From the NCBI GenBank assembly GCA_021582295.1, contig CP091137.1, positions 1,072,001 to 1,136,000 on the forward strand: a stretch of 64,000 bases of DNA, in the 5' to 3' direction. The stretch's first letter is position 1; each line of letters opens with the position of its first letter. The notes beneath the pieces were generated by a model, which had not been told where the DNA came from, did no database searches, and saw nothing but the letters and a program-made list of their open reading frames with translations. Origin of the DNA: Candidatus Thiovulum stygium. GTDB taxonomy: Bacteria > Campylobacterota > Campylobacteria > Campylobacterales > Thiovulaceae. Below, piece by piece: positions 36,902-46,398 of the stretch. The position numbers were made by a program, and so were the translations under genes.

Positions 36902-38164
36902 ATGAATAAAACTCTTGTCAATAAGATTCTCATCACATTAGGTTTTTTACTTCTATACCGGTTCTTGGCTTATGTGCCAGTTCCTGGTGTAAATTTAGAT
37001 GTAGTTAAATCTTTTTTTGATGATAATGCAGCAAATGCATTAGGTCTTTTCAACATGTTTAGTGGTCAAGCTGTTGAACGATTGAGTATTATTTCTCTCG
37101 GTATCATGCCATATATTACTGCTTCTATTATTATGGAACTTCTTGCAGCTACATTCCCATCTTTTGGTCAAATGAAAAAAGAACGAGACGGTATGACTAA
37201 ATATATGCAAATTATTAGATATACCACTGTTTTTATAACTATTATACAAGCGATAGGTGTTGCAATTGGTCTCCAAAGTCTAACTGGTAAAAATGGTCAA
37301 GGTGCAATTATGGTTGATACGGATCTATTTATTTTATTAGCAACTTTTTCTATGCTCACTGGAACAATGTTATTAATGTGGATTGGTGAAAGAATCACAC
37401 AAAGAGGCATTGGTAACGGTATAAGCTTAATTATTTTTGCTGGTATTGTTTCTGCTATTCCGTCTGCAATAAGTCAAACAATGACTCTTGTTAATAATGG
37501 TTCAATAAGTTTCTTAGTTGTATTATTAATAATTTCAGTGATTTTGGCTACGGTTTGGGCAATTATTTATGTTGAACTTGGCGAAAGAAGAGTTCCAGTA
37601 ACATATGCTAAAAAAATTATGATGCAAAATCAGAATAAACGAATTATGAATTATATTCCAGTTAAAGTTAATTTAAGTGGTGTTATTCCCGTTATTTTTG
37701 CTTCTGCAATCTTAATGTTTCCTTTAACTTTATTACAGGCTTCTAAAAATGAATATGTAACAGCAGTTGCAGATTTCATGAATCCAAATGGATATTTTTA
37801 TCATTTTCTAACATTTGTGTTTGTCATATTTTTTGCATTCTTTTATGCTTCTATTACATTTAATGCCAAAGATATATCTGAAAACCTTAAAAAACAAGGT
37901 GGATTTATACCTGGAATTAGACCTGGAGAACATACAAAAGAGTTTTTAAATGAGGTAGCAAGTAAATTAACTGTAACAGGTTCAATTTATTTAGCACTTG
38001 TTGCAACACTCCCATGGCTTCTCGTTAAAGGTGCAGGAGTTCCGTTTTTCTTTGGAGGAACAGCTGTATTAATTACAGTTCAAGTTGCTCTTGACACAAT
38101 GCGAAAAATAGAGGCTCAAATTTATATGAGCAAGTATGAAACTATAAGTGCTGTTGGATTATAA
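36902..38164 (+). CDS. secY: preprotein translocase channel SecY
   Basis: 420 residues with ten predicted membrane helices. The plug and TM2 region SIISLGIMPYITASIIMEL (about 61-79) and the cytosolic loop 5 region NISENLKKQGGFIPGIRPG (seen as DISENLKKQGGFIPGIRPG) match SecY. It forms the Sec pore with SecE (21.8 kb here) and SecG. Located in the spc operon after rplO, as expected. Confidence 0.98.
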   Translation: MNKTLVNKILITLGFLLLYRFLAYVPVPGVNLDVVKSFFDDNAANALGLFNMFSGQAVERLSIISLGIMPYITASIIMELLAATFPSFGQMKKERDGMTKYMQIIRYTTVFITIIQAIGVAIGLQSLTGKNGQGAIMVDTDLFILLATFSMLTGTMLLMWIGERITQRGIGNGISLIIFAGIVSAIPSAISQTMTLVNNGSISFLVVLLIISVILATVWAIIYVELGERRVPVTYAKKIMMQNQNKRIMNYIPVKVNLSGVIPVIFASAILMFPLTLLQASKNEYVTAVADFMNPNGYFYHFLTFVFVIFFAFFYASITFNAKDISENLKKQGGFIPGIRPGEHTKEFLNEVASKLTVTGSIYLALVATLPWLLVKGAGVPFFFGGTAVLITVQVALDTMRKIEAQIYMSKYETISAVGL

Positions 38165-38168
38165 CTAA

Positions 38169-38927
38169 ATGGCGATACCTTTAAGAAAGCCTCATGAAAT
38201 TGAGGCTCTCCGAGAGGCTAATAAGATAGTTGCAGAAACTCTAAAAATTCTTGCTGATAGAGTTCAAGAAGGAGTCTCTCTTTTGGAGTTGGATTTAATT
38301 GCTGAAAATTATATTCGTTCCAAAGGTGCAAAACCTTCTTTTAAAGGACTCTACGGTTTTCCTTCTTCAATATGCACCTCTGTTAATGAGGTTGTTATTC
38401 ACGGTATTCCAACACATTATAAACTTCAAAATGGTGATATTATTGGCTTAGATGTTGGAGTTGAATTCAACGGTTGGTTTGGTGATTCAGCTATAACTGT
38501 TGGTATTGGTTCAATTTCACAAGAAAATCAAGAATTAATCTCTTGTGCTAAAGATACATTAAATTATGCTATTTCGATTATAAAAGATGGTATGAGATTT
38601 AAAGAATTAAGTTTTGCTATTGAAAAATTTATACGAAATAGAGGTTTTGTTCCTTTAGCTAACTATTGTGGTCATGGAATAGGTAGAAAACCGCATGAAG
38701 AACCAGAGGTTCTAAACTATCTTGAAGGTGGCTCTCCAAATAGTGGTCCAAAAATTAAAAATGGCATGGTGTTTTGCATTGAACCAATGATTTGCAAAAA
38801 TGATATATATTCAAATATTTTGAGTGATAAATGGTCAGTTGTATCAAAAGATGGTAAAAATTCAAGCCACTATGAACACACCGTTGCTATTATTAACGGC
38901 AAAGCTGAAATACTCTCTAAATTATAA
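38169..38927 (+). CDS. map: type I methionine aminopeptidase
   Basis: 252 residues. Metal ligands are all in place: Asp in GLDVGVEFNGWFGDSAITVG (two Asp), His in GHGIGRKPHEEP, Glu in FCIEPMI and Glu in SHYEHTVAI. It removes the initiator Met from nascent proteins. It follows secY by 4 nt, so it is translationally linked to the spc operon. Confidence 0.97.
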   Translation: MAIPLRKPHEIEALREANKIVAETLKILADRVQEGVSLLELDLIAENYIRSKGAKPSFKGLYGFPSSICTSVNEVVIHGIPTHYKLQNGDIIGLDVGVEFNGWFGDSAITVGIGSISQENQELISCAKDTLNYAISIIKDGMRFKELSFAIEKFIRNRGFVPLANYCGHGIGRKPHEEPEVLNYLEGGSPNSGPKIKNGMVFCIEPMICKNDIYSNILSDKWSVVSKDGKNSSHYEHTVAIINGKAEILSKL

Positions 38928-38964
38928 ATAAATTTAAGTCTAAAAATATAAAAGGTCAAAATTA

Positions 38965-39183
38965 ATGGCAAAGTCCGATGTAATTGAAGTTGATGGCAAA
39001 ATTATCGAAGCTCTACCGAATGCTACTTTTCGAGTAGAATTAGAAAATGGACATGTAATTCTTTGTCATATTGCTGGGAAAATGAGAATGAATTATATTC
39101 GTATTTTACCTGGTGATAAAGTCAAAGTTGAACTCACTCCATATAGTCTCGATAAAGGTCGAATCACATATCGATATAAATAA
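38965..39183 (+). CDS. infA: translation initiation factor IF-1
   Basis: 72 residues, the standard size. [20 protein letters not shown] and [20 protein letters not shown] define the S1-like OB fold that blocks the A site during initiation. In Campylobacter and Helicobacter infA is followed by rpmJ-rpsM-rpsK-rpsD; here a terminator and gpmI follow instead. Confidence 0.98.
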   Translation: MAKSDVIEVDGKIIEALPNATFRVELENGHVILCHIAGKMRMNYIRILPGDKVKVELTPYSLDKGRITYRYK

Positions 39184-39205
39184 ATAGCTCTATTTATTTT
39201 TTATA

Positions 39206-39227
39206 CCTCGTGAGCTTTTTCACGAGG
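39206..39227. terminator. terminator after infA, shared with gpmI
   Basis: CCTCGTGA (39206-39213) and TCACGAGG (39220-39227) form an 8-bp stem with a 6-nt loop between convergent genes. Confidence 0.75.
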
Positions 39228-39256
39228 AACTTTCAGAAACTTTTATTTCTAATTAT

Positions 39257-40765
39257 CTAAAAATTTATGAGTGGGTTGCTCATTTCAGTTGGAATATCCA
39301 AACCAATGAGTTTGAGAATTGTTGGAGCGATATTATTCAAACCACCATTTTGAACAGTTTTAACTCTTTCATCTATTACAAAACACCAGACATCGCCAAT
39401 TGTATGATTTGTCAAAATATTACCTTTATCATCTCGCATCTCTTCACAATTTCCATGATCACTAGTCAAAACAATAGAATAATTATTTTTTCTCGACTCT
39501 TCAAAAATTTTACCAAGTTGCTTATCAACTGTTTCAACTGCTTTAATTCCAGCTTCAAAAACTCCAGTATGTCCAACCATATCACCATTTGCGAAATTAA
39601 CAACTATAAAATCAATATTTTTATGAATTGCTTTTATCACCTCATCGCAAACTTCAGTAGCACTCATTTCAGGTTTTTCATCGTAAGTTTTAACTTTTGG
39701 ACTTGGAACAAGATATCGAGATTCACCTGCAAAAGGTTCTTCAGTTCCACCATTAAAAAAGAAAGTTACATGAGCATATTTTTCAGTTTCAGCTATATGA
39801 AATTGTTTTAAATTATTCTTAGATATATATTCAGATAAAAAATTTTCACTTTTTTCACGATCAAAAATAGTTTGAAAATTAAATTCATCATTATAATTTG
39901 TCATTGTAATTAAAAATATATTCTCAATATAATTTTTTCGTTCAAAATATTGAAAATTTTTTAAACCAATTGCTGAAACAATTTCTCTCATTCGATCGGA
40001 TCTGAAATTATAAAATAAAATACCGTCATTTTTCATAAAACCATTATAATCTTCAAAAGATACTGGAGTTATAAATTCATCATTTTCACCAATTGCAATT
40101 CTCCATTTTAGATATTCTAAAGGAGCTAAATCACTTTTTGAATCACCATTCGCAATTACTCGATAACCACTTTCGATACGATCCCATCGTTTATCGCGAT
40201 CCATCGTATAAAATCTACCAGAAATTGAAGCTATTTTTATATTGTTATTCATAAAATCATTGCTAAATATATTTAAAAGTTGTTCTAAATATATCGGTGA
40301 TGAAATTGGTGAAACATCTCGTCCATCAGTAATAATATGTAGATATATTTTTTTGTCTATTTTTAATAAGTTTTCAATTATCCCAAAAAGATGAGAAATA
40401 TGTGAATGAACTCCTCCATCACTTAAAAGTCCAATTAGATGAATTCGATCACTTTTGCTATTTTCAATTAAGTTTTTATAAGCTTTTAGATTTTGAAATT
40501 CACCAGTTTCTAATGATTTTGAAATTTTCACAAGGTCTTGATAAAAAATTCTGCCTCCACCAAGAGTCATATGACCAACTTCACTATTTCCCATTTGACC
40601 ATCAGGCAAACCAACAGATAATCCACTAGTTGAAACCATACCATAAGGTATGTTTTTTAGTAAATAATCATAAAATGGTTTATTTGCTGAATAAAAGGCA
40701 TTCCACTCTTTTTTGCTTGAGTATCCAATACCATCTGTAATTATTAAAATTGCTTTTTTATACAT
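39257..40765 (-). CDS. gpmI: cofactor-independent phosphoglycerate mutase
   Basis: 502 residues. The alkaline-phosphatase-fold enzyme that interconverts 3- and 2-phosphoglycerate using Mn. ITDGIGYSS near the start, the phospho-Ser loop GQMGNSEVGHMTLGGGRI (about 58-75), ITDGRDVSP, NFRSDRMRE, FANGDMVGHTG and TSDHGNCEEM carry the metal and phosphate ligands. It belongs to glycolysis/gluconeogenesis. The HIT gene precedes it by 9 nt. It contains one GATGAGGT site (39639). Confidence 0.97.
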   Translation of the reverse strand: MYKKAILIITDGIGYSSKKEWNAFYSANKPFYDYLLKNIPYGMVSTSGLSVGLPDGQMGNSEVGHMTLGGGRIFYQDLVKISKSLETGEFQNLKAYKNLIENSKSDRIHLIGLLSDGGVHSHISHLFGIIENLLKIDKKIYLHIITDGRDVSPISSPIYLEQLLNIFSNDFMNNNIKIASISGRFYTMDRDKRWDRIESGYRVIANGDSKSDLAPLEYLKWRIAIGENDEFITPVSFEDYNGFMKNDGILFYNFRSDRMREIVSAIGLKNFQYFERKNYIENIFLITMTNYNDEFNFQTIFDREKSENFLSEYISKNNLKQFHIAETEKYAHVTFFFNGGTEEPFAGESRYLVPSPKVKTYDEKPEMSATEVCDEVIKAIHKNIDFIVVNFANGDMVGHTGVFEAGIKAVETVDKQLGKIFEESRKNNYSIVLTSDHGNCEEMRDDKGNILTNHTIGDVWCFVIDERVKTVQNGGLNNIAPTILKLIGLDIPTEMSNPLINF

Positions 40766-40774
40766 ATGATAATA

Positions 40775-41137
40775 TTAAAGAGAATTTCTAGGATTTGTAT
40801 CTGTCAGATGATGCCATTTTAATTTTGCTCCACCGATGAGATGAAAATGTAAATGTGGAACTTCTTGACCACCATTATCTCCAACATTCGTAATTAAACG
40901 ATAACCACTATTTTCAACACCTAAAATTTTTGCAACATTTTGAGCAAAGCTTGTCAAACCAGCCATCATTTCAGGTGAAACTTCATTGAAATCGCGAATA
41001 TGAGTTTTTGTAATAATTAGAATGTGAACTGGTGCAATTGGATTAATATCATGAAAAGCAAGAAAATCTCTTGATTCAAGAACAATATTTGCAGGAATTT
41101 TTCCAGCTACGATTTTGCAAAAAATACAATCTTTCAT
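40775..41137 (-). CDS. HIT-family (histidine triad) nucleotide hydrolase
   Basis: 120 residues, the HINT/PKCI-like type. A zinc-like CIFC pair is at residues 4-7, and the catalytic His triad is in VPHLHFHLIGG (about 92-102). These enzymes cleave nucleoside phosphoramidates, such as AMP-lysine; the in vivo substrate is unknown. It is probably co-transcribed with gpmI. Confidence 0.93.
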   Translation of the reverse strand: MKDCIFCKIVAGKIPANIVLESRDFLAFHDINPIAPVHILIITKTHIRDFNEVSPEMMAGLTSFAQNVAKILGVENSGYRLITNVGDNGGQEVPHLHFHLIGGAKLKWHHLTDTNPRNSL

Positions 41138-41231
41138 TTTTATTTTGCTCCATTTATATAAAAATTTTCAATATATTTTAGCAAAATCTCAAATTACTTT
41201 TTATATTTAATATTTTAATTAATAGAATCTA

Positions 41232-42386
41232 TTATTTATTTGTTCTATCAAATTTAATTGATTCTATTTTAAATAAAGATATAATTAATTTATAAATTCC
41301 ATAAATTGGAGCCAATGAATTTAAACTAGCTCTTAATAAAACTGCTAGAATTTCTCTGAATCCAAATTTTCTTTGAAAAAGAATTTCAACAACTCTTTTA
41401 TGTATATATAAAAATATCATTATTAATAGCCATAAAACTATATTTAAGTATAAATTTCCATAAATAAATATTAATATAATAGATATTGAACCAAATAGCC
41501 AATCAAAAATATGGAAATATCTAAATAATATATTGTGAATATCTTTTGTTAAAAATATATCTTCAAATTTTAAATATTTCAACATTAGAAAATCTCCAAG
41601 AAACCATTTACTTCCTTGTTTAATGCTTTCAGAGATTGTATTTGGAACTGGCGAACTATCGAGAAATGGTAAAACTTTTGGTCTAATTTTATGTAAAGAT
41701 AATTCATAGCCAAATATTAGATCTTCGGTTATAGTTTTTTCACAAAAATTATATTTATTTGAAATATCACTTTTAATAAATAAACCATGTCCGACTAAAT
41801 ATGAAAAATCAGTGAGCATTGAAGCAATTTCAAAAGAGAAAACTCTACGAGTTTGATAAATTGCAGAACCATAACTATAATAATTTGGAACTGAATTTGT
41901 AAAAATAGAGGGCATTTGTAAAATTTCTTCAATTGAATTTTCTTTTACATATTTAAAGACATTTATATCTGGTCTTGAATCTATATCAAAAATCGCATAA
42001 TAAGAGTTATCATTTAAATTTAAAGTTTTTATTGCATAATTTAATTGAGTTGCTTTATAACCAGTAAGATTTGGTGAATGAATAGTTCTAAAATTTGACA
42101 AAATTTGTATTAGTTTTAAACTTTCACAATTTTCGACTGAACCTTCTCGTTCTGTTGTTATAAAAATGGGAGAAAAATCTGTTTTATTCCAAAATAAAAT
42201 AGATTTTATAAGACTCTCTTTTTCTTTATAAACTGGTATTAATATTTCGATGAGGTTATTCTGAGTAATATTTTTAGTTTCTATTCTTGAGTTTTTTTTA
42301 AAATAATTAAAGGCTTTTTGAAGATCTAAAATTTGTTGAAAAATTCTAATAGAAAAAATAGTTAAAGCGATTATTAGTAATTCCAT
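41232..42386 (-). CDS. membrane glycosyltransferase, GT2-like
   Basis: 384 residues. A short N-terminal hydrophobic segment (1-20) precedes a GT-A-like domain with ILIPVYKEKESLI near 48, a D-x-D-like IFDIDSRPD near 130, ITEDLIFGYEL (ED base) and QGSKWFLGDF, the Q-x-x-x-W-type acceptor motif of processive GT2 enzymes. Two or three membrane helices follow (about 295-345). It probably builds or modifies a surface polysaccharide; the sugar is unknown. It lies alone between the HIT and cheW genes. One GATGAGGT site (42249), encoding Leu-Ile. Confidence 0.8.
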   Translation of the reverse strand: MELLIIALTIFSIRIFQQILDLQKAFNYFKKNSRIETKNITQNNLIEILIPVYKEKESLIKSILFWNKTDFSPIFITTEREGSVENCESLKLIQILSNFRTIHSPNLTGYKATQLNYAIKTLNLNDNSYYAIFDIDSRPDINVFKYVKENSIEEILQMPSIFTNSVPNYYSYGSAIYQTRRVFSFEIASMLTDFSYLVGHGLFIKSDISNKYNFCEKTITEDLIFGYELSLHKIRPKVLPFLDSSPVPNTISESIKQGSKWFLGDFLMLKYLKFEDIFLTKDIHNILFRYFHIFDWLFGSISIILIFIYGNLYLNIVLWLLIMIFLYIHKRVVEILFQRKFGFREILAVLLRASLNSLAPIYGIYKLIISLFKIESIKFDRTNK

Positions 42387-42414
42387 ATTTTATCAGCTAA
42401 TTAATATAAAATAT

Positions 42415-42444
42415 ATGTCCTATAAATTATTTTTTATAGGACAT
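42415..42444 (-). terminator. terminator of the cheV-cheA-cheW operon
   Basis: ATGTCCTATAAA (42415-42426) and TTTATAGGACAT (42433-42444) form a perfect 12-bp stem with a 6-nt loop just downstream of cheW. Confidence 0.75.
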
Positions 42445-42462
42445 ACAAGAAGAAATATAAGA

Positions 42463-42954
42463 TTAAAAATCTCTTTCTAAAAGTTTAGAAACTCTAAGAA
42501 TAGTAATAATTTTATCATCTTGTTTGCCGACTCCATCAATTAGACTTTTATTGCCACTTGTTGCTTCTGGTGCTGGATCAATATTTTTTTTGCGAATTCT
42601 CATAGCTTGATTTAATCTATCGATAACGAAACCTGCTGTGTCATTGCCATCTTTGAGAACGATATATCTCATATCTTCACTTTTATTTGTCATTGGCACA
42701 CCAAATTTAATTCTAAGATCAATTAGAGGAATAACACTTCCTCTAAGATTAAAAACACCTAAAACATGAGCAGGAGTTCGTGGAACTCGAGTATGTTCTA
42801 TTGGTTTTATGATTTCTTGAATTGTTAAAATAGGAATTGCATATTCTTCTTCACCAACAACGAAACTTACAAGTTGAAGAACATCATCTGTTTCAGTAGG
42901 TTTTAATTGTTGTTTTGTTTGTTTTCTAACAACCTCTTGAAGTTTGTTACTCAT
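42463..42954 (-). CDS. cheW: chemotaxis adaptor CheW
   Basis: 163 residues, essentially one CheW domain: QLVSFVVGEEEYAIPILTIQEI, RVPRTPAHVLGVFNLRGSVI and LIDLRIKFG. It couples chemoreceptors to CheA. It is 5 nt downstream of cheA, on the same transcript. Confidence 0.96.
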   Translation of the reverse strand: MSNKLQEVVRKQTKQQLKPTETDDVLQLVSFVVGEEEYAIPILTIQEIIKPIEHTRVPRTPAHVLGVFNLRGSVIPLIDLRIKFGVPMTNKSEDMRYIVLKDGNDTAGFVIDRLNQAMRIRKKNIDPAPEATSGNKSLIDGVGKQDDKIITILRVSKLLERDF

Positions 42955-42959
42955 TTATA

Positions 42960-45425
42960 TTACTCCAATCCAATATTTCGTTTAACAACATTTGCAATAT
43001 ATTCAGCTGAATAAGGTTTTGTGATATATTCATTCATTCCAGCTTCAACACCTCTCATACGATCGCTTTTACTATTTCGTGATGTTACGGCAATTAGTGG
43101 AAGACTTTTATATTTATTATATTTTCGGATTTCAGTTGCAAGTGTATAACCATCCATTCGAGGCATTTCAATATCAACAAGCATTCCATCAACATCAAAT
43201 TCGCCACTTTTCAATTTAGTTAATGCATCAACTCCGTCAGAAGCTTCAATAATATTTACATTAAGAGGATTTAAAGCACTTCGCATAATTTTACGGTCAG
43301 TTTTACTATCATCAACAATCATAACAGTGTAATCACTTGGGCTACTTTTTGTTTTAGATCCTTTAGTCTCACTTGTTGTCATTGGTTGAGATTTAATACC
43401 TTTTGCCATATGCATAATTGCTGCGACATCAACGATTAAAGTTACACCGCCATCGCCTCGAATAGTTGCACCAGCGATTCCATCCATACCTTTTAGATAT
43501 TCACCTAGATTTTTAATAACGATTTCTTCTTGACCAACTAACGAATCAACGATAACACCAATTTTAGATTCAGCGAGACCTAAAACAACAACATAAGTAT
43601 GATCATAACCTTCAAATACTCGTTTAACATCAAAAATATCAGCTAGATAAACTAATGAAAGAACCTCATCTCGTAATCTTAAGACTTGTCTATTTTCAAC
43701 TGTATAAATTTCATCTTGAGTAATTCGAACTGTTTCAAGAACTGAAGCAAGTGGAATAGCATAATATTCTTCTTGAACACCAACTAAAAGAGCTTGAATA
43801 ATTGCAAGAGTCAATGGAATTTTTAATTTGATAGTTGTATAAACATCAACTTCACTTTCGATATCAATAATACCGTTAAGTTTTTCTATATTTGTTTTAA
43901 CAACATCCATTCCAACACCTCGTCCAGAGACATTGGTAACTTTTGCAGCTGTTGAGAATCCAGGTTTAAATATTAAGGCATAAGCCTCTTTATCGCTCAT
44001 ATTATCAGCCTCTTTTTGAGAGATAACACCTTTTTCGACACTTTTTTGTTTTAAGAAAGCTGTATTTAAGCCTTTACCGTCATCTGTAATTTGAACAACA
44101 ATATGATTGCCTTCATTGTAAGCTTTAAGTGTAATTTTTCCGCCTTCAACTTTGCCTTTTTGTGTTCTAATTTCAGGTGTTTCAATACCATGATCGCAAG
44201 AATTTCTAACAATATGAACAAGCGGATCGCCAATTTCTTCAACTATTGATTTATCAAGTTCTGTCTCTTCACCTTCAATTTCAAGTTCAATTTTTTTATT
44301 TAATTCTCGAGATAAATCTCTAATCATTCGAGGAAATTTATTAAAGACTTTACCAATTGGAAGCATACGAGTTTTCATAACAGCTATCTGTAAATCAGTA
44401 GTTACAAGTGAAATCATAGAAACAACTTGATTTAATTCTTCTAAGAATTCTTCGCCTTCATATCGTTCTTCAACATCATCATTAATTTTCATAAGTCTAT
44501 TTTTGCCAAGAACAAGTTCGCCGATGAGGTTCATTAAATGATCAAGTCGTTTTACATCAACTCGAATAGTTTGTTCAACATTACTACCTGCTTTTTGAGG
44601 ATCATCTCCAGCTTTATCACTTTTTTCGATAGCTTTAGATTTTTCTTCAGTTGTAGCTACGGCTTTCTGAATAGCTGGTTTTGTATGTTGAACTGGAATA
44701 TCTGAATCTTTTTCATCAGCAGAAACATTAATATCAACATCATCAGCACTTTGACCTTTTTCGATACCAGATTCGCTAACTTGAGCTTTTTGTTGTCGTC
44801 TATTTCTATCAGCTTGAGCTTTTTTCTGAATCAATCTTTCGATTTCTGCTTCAACTTCACTTTCACTCATAGACGAATAATCTCGTTCAGGTTCATCAGC
44901 GAGATCATTTACATATTCTTTAGACTCTTTTTTCTCTCCCCCAACAGGAGTTTTTTCAGATCCAGAACTCTTTGCATCAGGGGTTTTTTGACTGTTTTTG
45001 GTTGAGGGGGCAGTTTTGTTACCAGCAGATAAATCTTCACCTTTAGAAATCAAATCAAGTTTTTGAACAATATCATGAATTTTAATTCCATCTTGATCTG
45101 TGCCAGTATTTTTAATTTGTTTTAAAATACCTTTCATCATATCAATAGAAGGTAAAACGACATCCATAACTTCTGGAGTCATTTTTAATTCATCTTTTCG
45201 AGCTTTATTTAAAACATCTTCCATATGATGAGTAAGTTCTGTTAGAACATCAAAGTTCAAGAATGAACTTGAACCTTTAACAGTATGAGCAACTCTAAAA
45301 ATTCTATTTAAAAGTTCTAGATCATTTGGTCTATTTTCTAATTCAACTAAATCTTGATCGAGTTGTTCAATTAATTCAAATGCCTCGACTAAAAAGTCTT
45401 GTAATATTTCTTGAAATTCATCCAT
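42960..45425 (-). CDS. cheA: chemotaxis histidine kinase CheA with C-terminal receiver domain
   Basis: 821 residues. Domains in order: Hpt (1-110) with the phospho-acceptor His in FRVAHTVKGSSSFLNF, a long Lys/Ser/Glu-rich linker (about 120-285), P3 dimerisation and the GHKL kinase (about 290-530; DHGIETPE, DDGKGLNTAF, SGRGVGMDVV), a CheW-like P5 domain (to about 680), then a CheY-like receiver (about 700-821; VMIVDDSKTDRK, DGMLVDIEMPRMDG, AVTSRNSKSDRMRG). The receiver fusion is typical of the phylum and can act as a phosphate sink. The kinase phosphorylates CheY and CheV. It contains GATGAGGT at 43663 and 44523. Confidence 0.97.
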   Translation of the reverse strand: MDEFQEILQDFLVEAFELIEQLDQDLVELENRPNDLELLNRIFRVAHTVKGSSSFLNFDVLTELTHHMEDVLNKARKDELKMTPEVMDVVLPSIDMMKGILKQIKNTGTDQDGIKIHDIVQKLDLISKGEDLSAGNKTAPSTKNSQKTPDAKSSGSEKTPVGGEKKESKEYVNDLADEPERDYSSMSESEVEAEIERLIQKKAQADRNRRQQKAQVSESGIEKGQSADDVDINVSADEKDSDIPVQHTKPAIQKAVATTEEKSKAIEKSDKAGDDPQKAGSNVEQTIRVDVKRLDHLMNLIGELVLGKNRLMKINDDVEERYEGEEFLEELNQVVSMISLVTTDLQIAVMKTRMLPIGKVFNKFPRMIRDLSRELNKKIELEIEGEETELDKSIVEEIGDPLVHIVRNSCDHGIETPEIRTQKGKVEGGKITLKAYNEGNHIVVQITDDGKGLNTAFLKQKSVEKGVISQKEADNMSDKEAYALIFKPGFSTAAKVTNVSGRGVGMDVVKTNIEKLNGIIDIESEVDVYTTIKLKIPLTLAIIQALLVGVQEEYYAIPLASVLETVRITQDEIYTVENRQVLRLRDEVLSLVYLADIFDVKRVFEGYDHTYVVVLGLAESKIGVIVDSLVGQEEIVIKNLGEYLKGMDGIAGATIRGDGGVTLIVDVAAIMHMAKGIKSQPMTTSETKGSKTKSSPSDYTVMIVDDSKTDRKIMRSALNPLNVNIIEASDGVDALTKLKSGEFDVDGMLVDIEMPRMDGYTLATEIRKYNKYKSLPLIAVTSRNSKSDRMRGVEAGMNEYITKPYSAEYIANVVKRNIGLE

Positions 45426-45444
45426 AATTTATTAAACTCCTAAT

Positions 45445-46398
45445 TTACTTTTTTACGACTCGAGAAATTTCTTCGTAAAATTTCTTTGGATCAAATTTTA
45501 CAAGATAGCCGTCAGCTCCAGCTTCTGCACCTCGTTCTTGATTAAACCCGCCACTAATAGATGAATTAAACAAAATAGGAATATGTTTATAATTTTCATT
45601 TTTCTTAACTTGAGAAGCAAAATGGAAACCATCCATTCGAGGCATTTCAATATCAGAAATAATAATTTTAATCATCTTTTTAAATTTAGCATCACCGAGG
45701 TCTGTATATAATCCTTGAAGTTTATCGATTCCATCTTGACCATCGATAGCTTCAACAACATTAAAACCCATATGATCAAGAGCAGTTTTCATAGCTCGTC
45801 GTGCAGTTATACTATCGTCTAATAAAACAGCTATTCCTGAAAATTCATGACCACTTGTTAATTTATCGATATCTTGTGGCGGTTTGACTAAACCGAGTTC
45901 TTGAACGATGCTCTCAAGATCCAAAATTAATAAAACAGCATTATCTTCGATTCGAGTTACACCAGTAATTTTATTTTTTTCAACATCAGAATCAGAAGAA
46001 GAAGAAGAAGCAAATGATGCAGGTTCGATATCTTTCCAATTTATTCTTCTAATTCGTTTAGCTTCATGAACGATGAAACCAATTAAAATATTATTAAATT
46101 CAGCAATAATTACTCTAACTTTTTTATCAAAATCTCGTCCTGAACTGACATTCATCCAAGTTGATAAATTAACAACAGGAATAACAACACCTCGTAAATC
46201 AAAAATGCCTTCAATAAATTTAGGAACTCCTGGAAGCTCTGTTAATTTAGGCATTCTAATAATTTCACGAACTTTTGCAACATTTATTCCATAGATACCT
46301 TCATAAGGTTTTCCATTAACAAGTTTGACAATTCTGAAATCAACCAACTCTATCTCATTAGAGCCGACTTTGATACCACTATCTTTTTTTGTAGCCAT
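45445..46398 (-). CDS. cheV: chemotaxis protein CheV (CheW-receiver fusion)
   Basis: 317 residues. A CheW-like domain (about 12-170; GINVAKVREIIRMPKLTELP and GIFDLRGVVIPVVNL) is joined through a Ser/Asp-rich patch to a receiver domain (about 190-315) with AVLLDDSITARRAMK, IIISDIEMPRMDG and the conserved Lys in YLVKFDPKKF. It acts as a phosphorylatable adaptor. The ATG overlaps the stop of the hydrolase gene by one base (TAATG), with GAGGAG inside that gene's end. Confidence 0.96.
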   Translation of the reverse strand: MATKKDSGIKVGSNEIELVDFRIVKLVNGKPYEGIYGINVAKVREIIRMPKLTELPGVPKFIEGIFDLRGVVIPVVNLSTWMNVSSGRDFDKKVRVIIAEFNNILIGFIVHEAKRIRRINWKDIEPASFASSSSSDSDVEKNKITGVTRIEDNAVLLILDLESIVQELGLVKPPQDIDKLTSGHEFSGIAVLLDDSITARRAMKTALDHMGFNVVEAIDGQDGIDKLQGLYTDLGDAKFKKMIKIIISDIEMPRMDGFHFASQVKKNENYKHIPILFNSSISGGFNQERGAEAGADGYLVKFDPKKFYEEISRVVKK

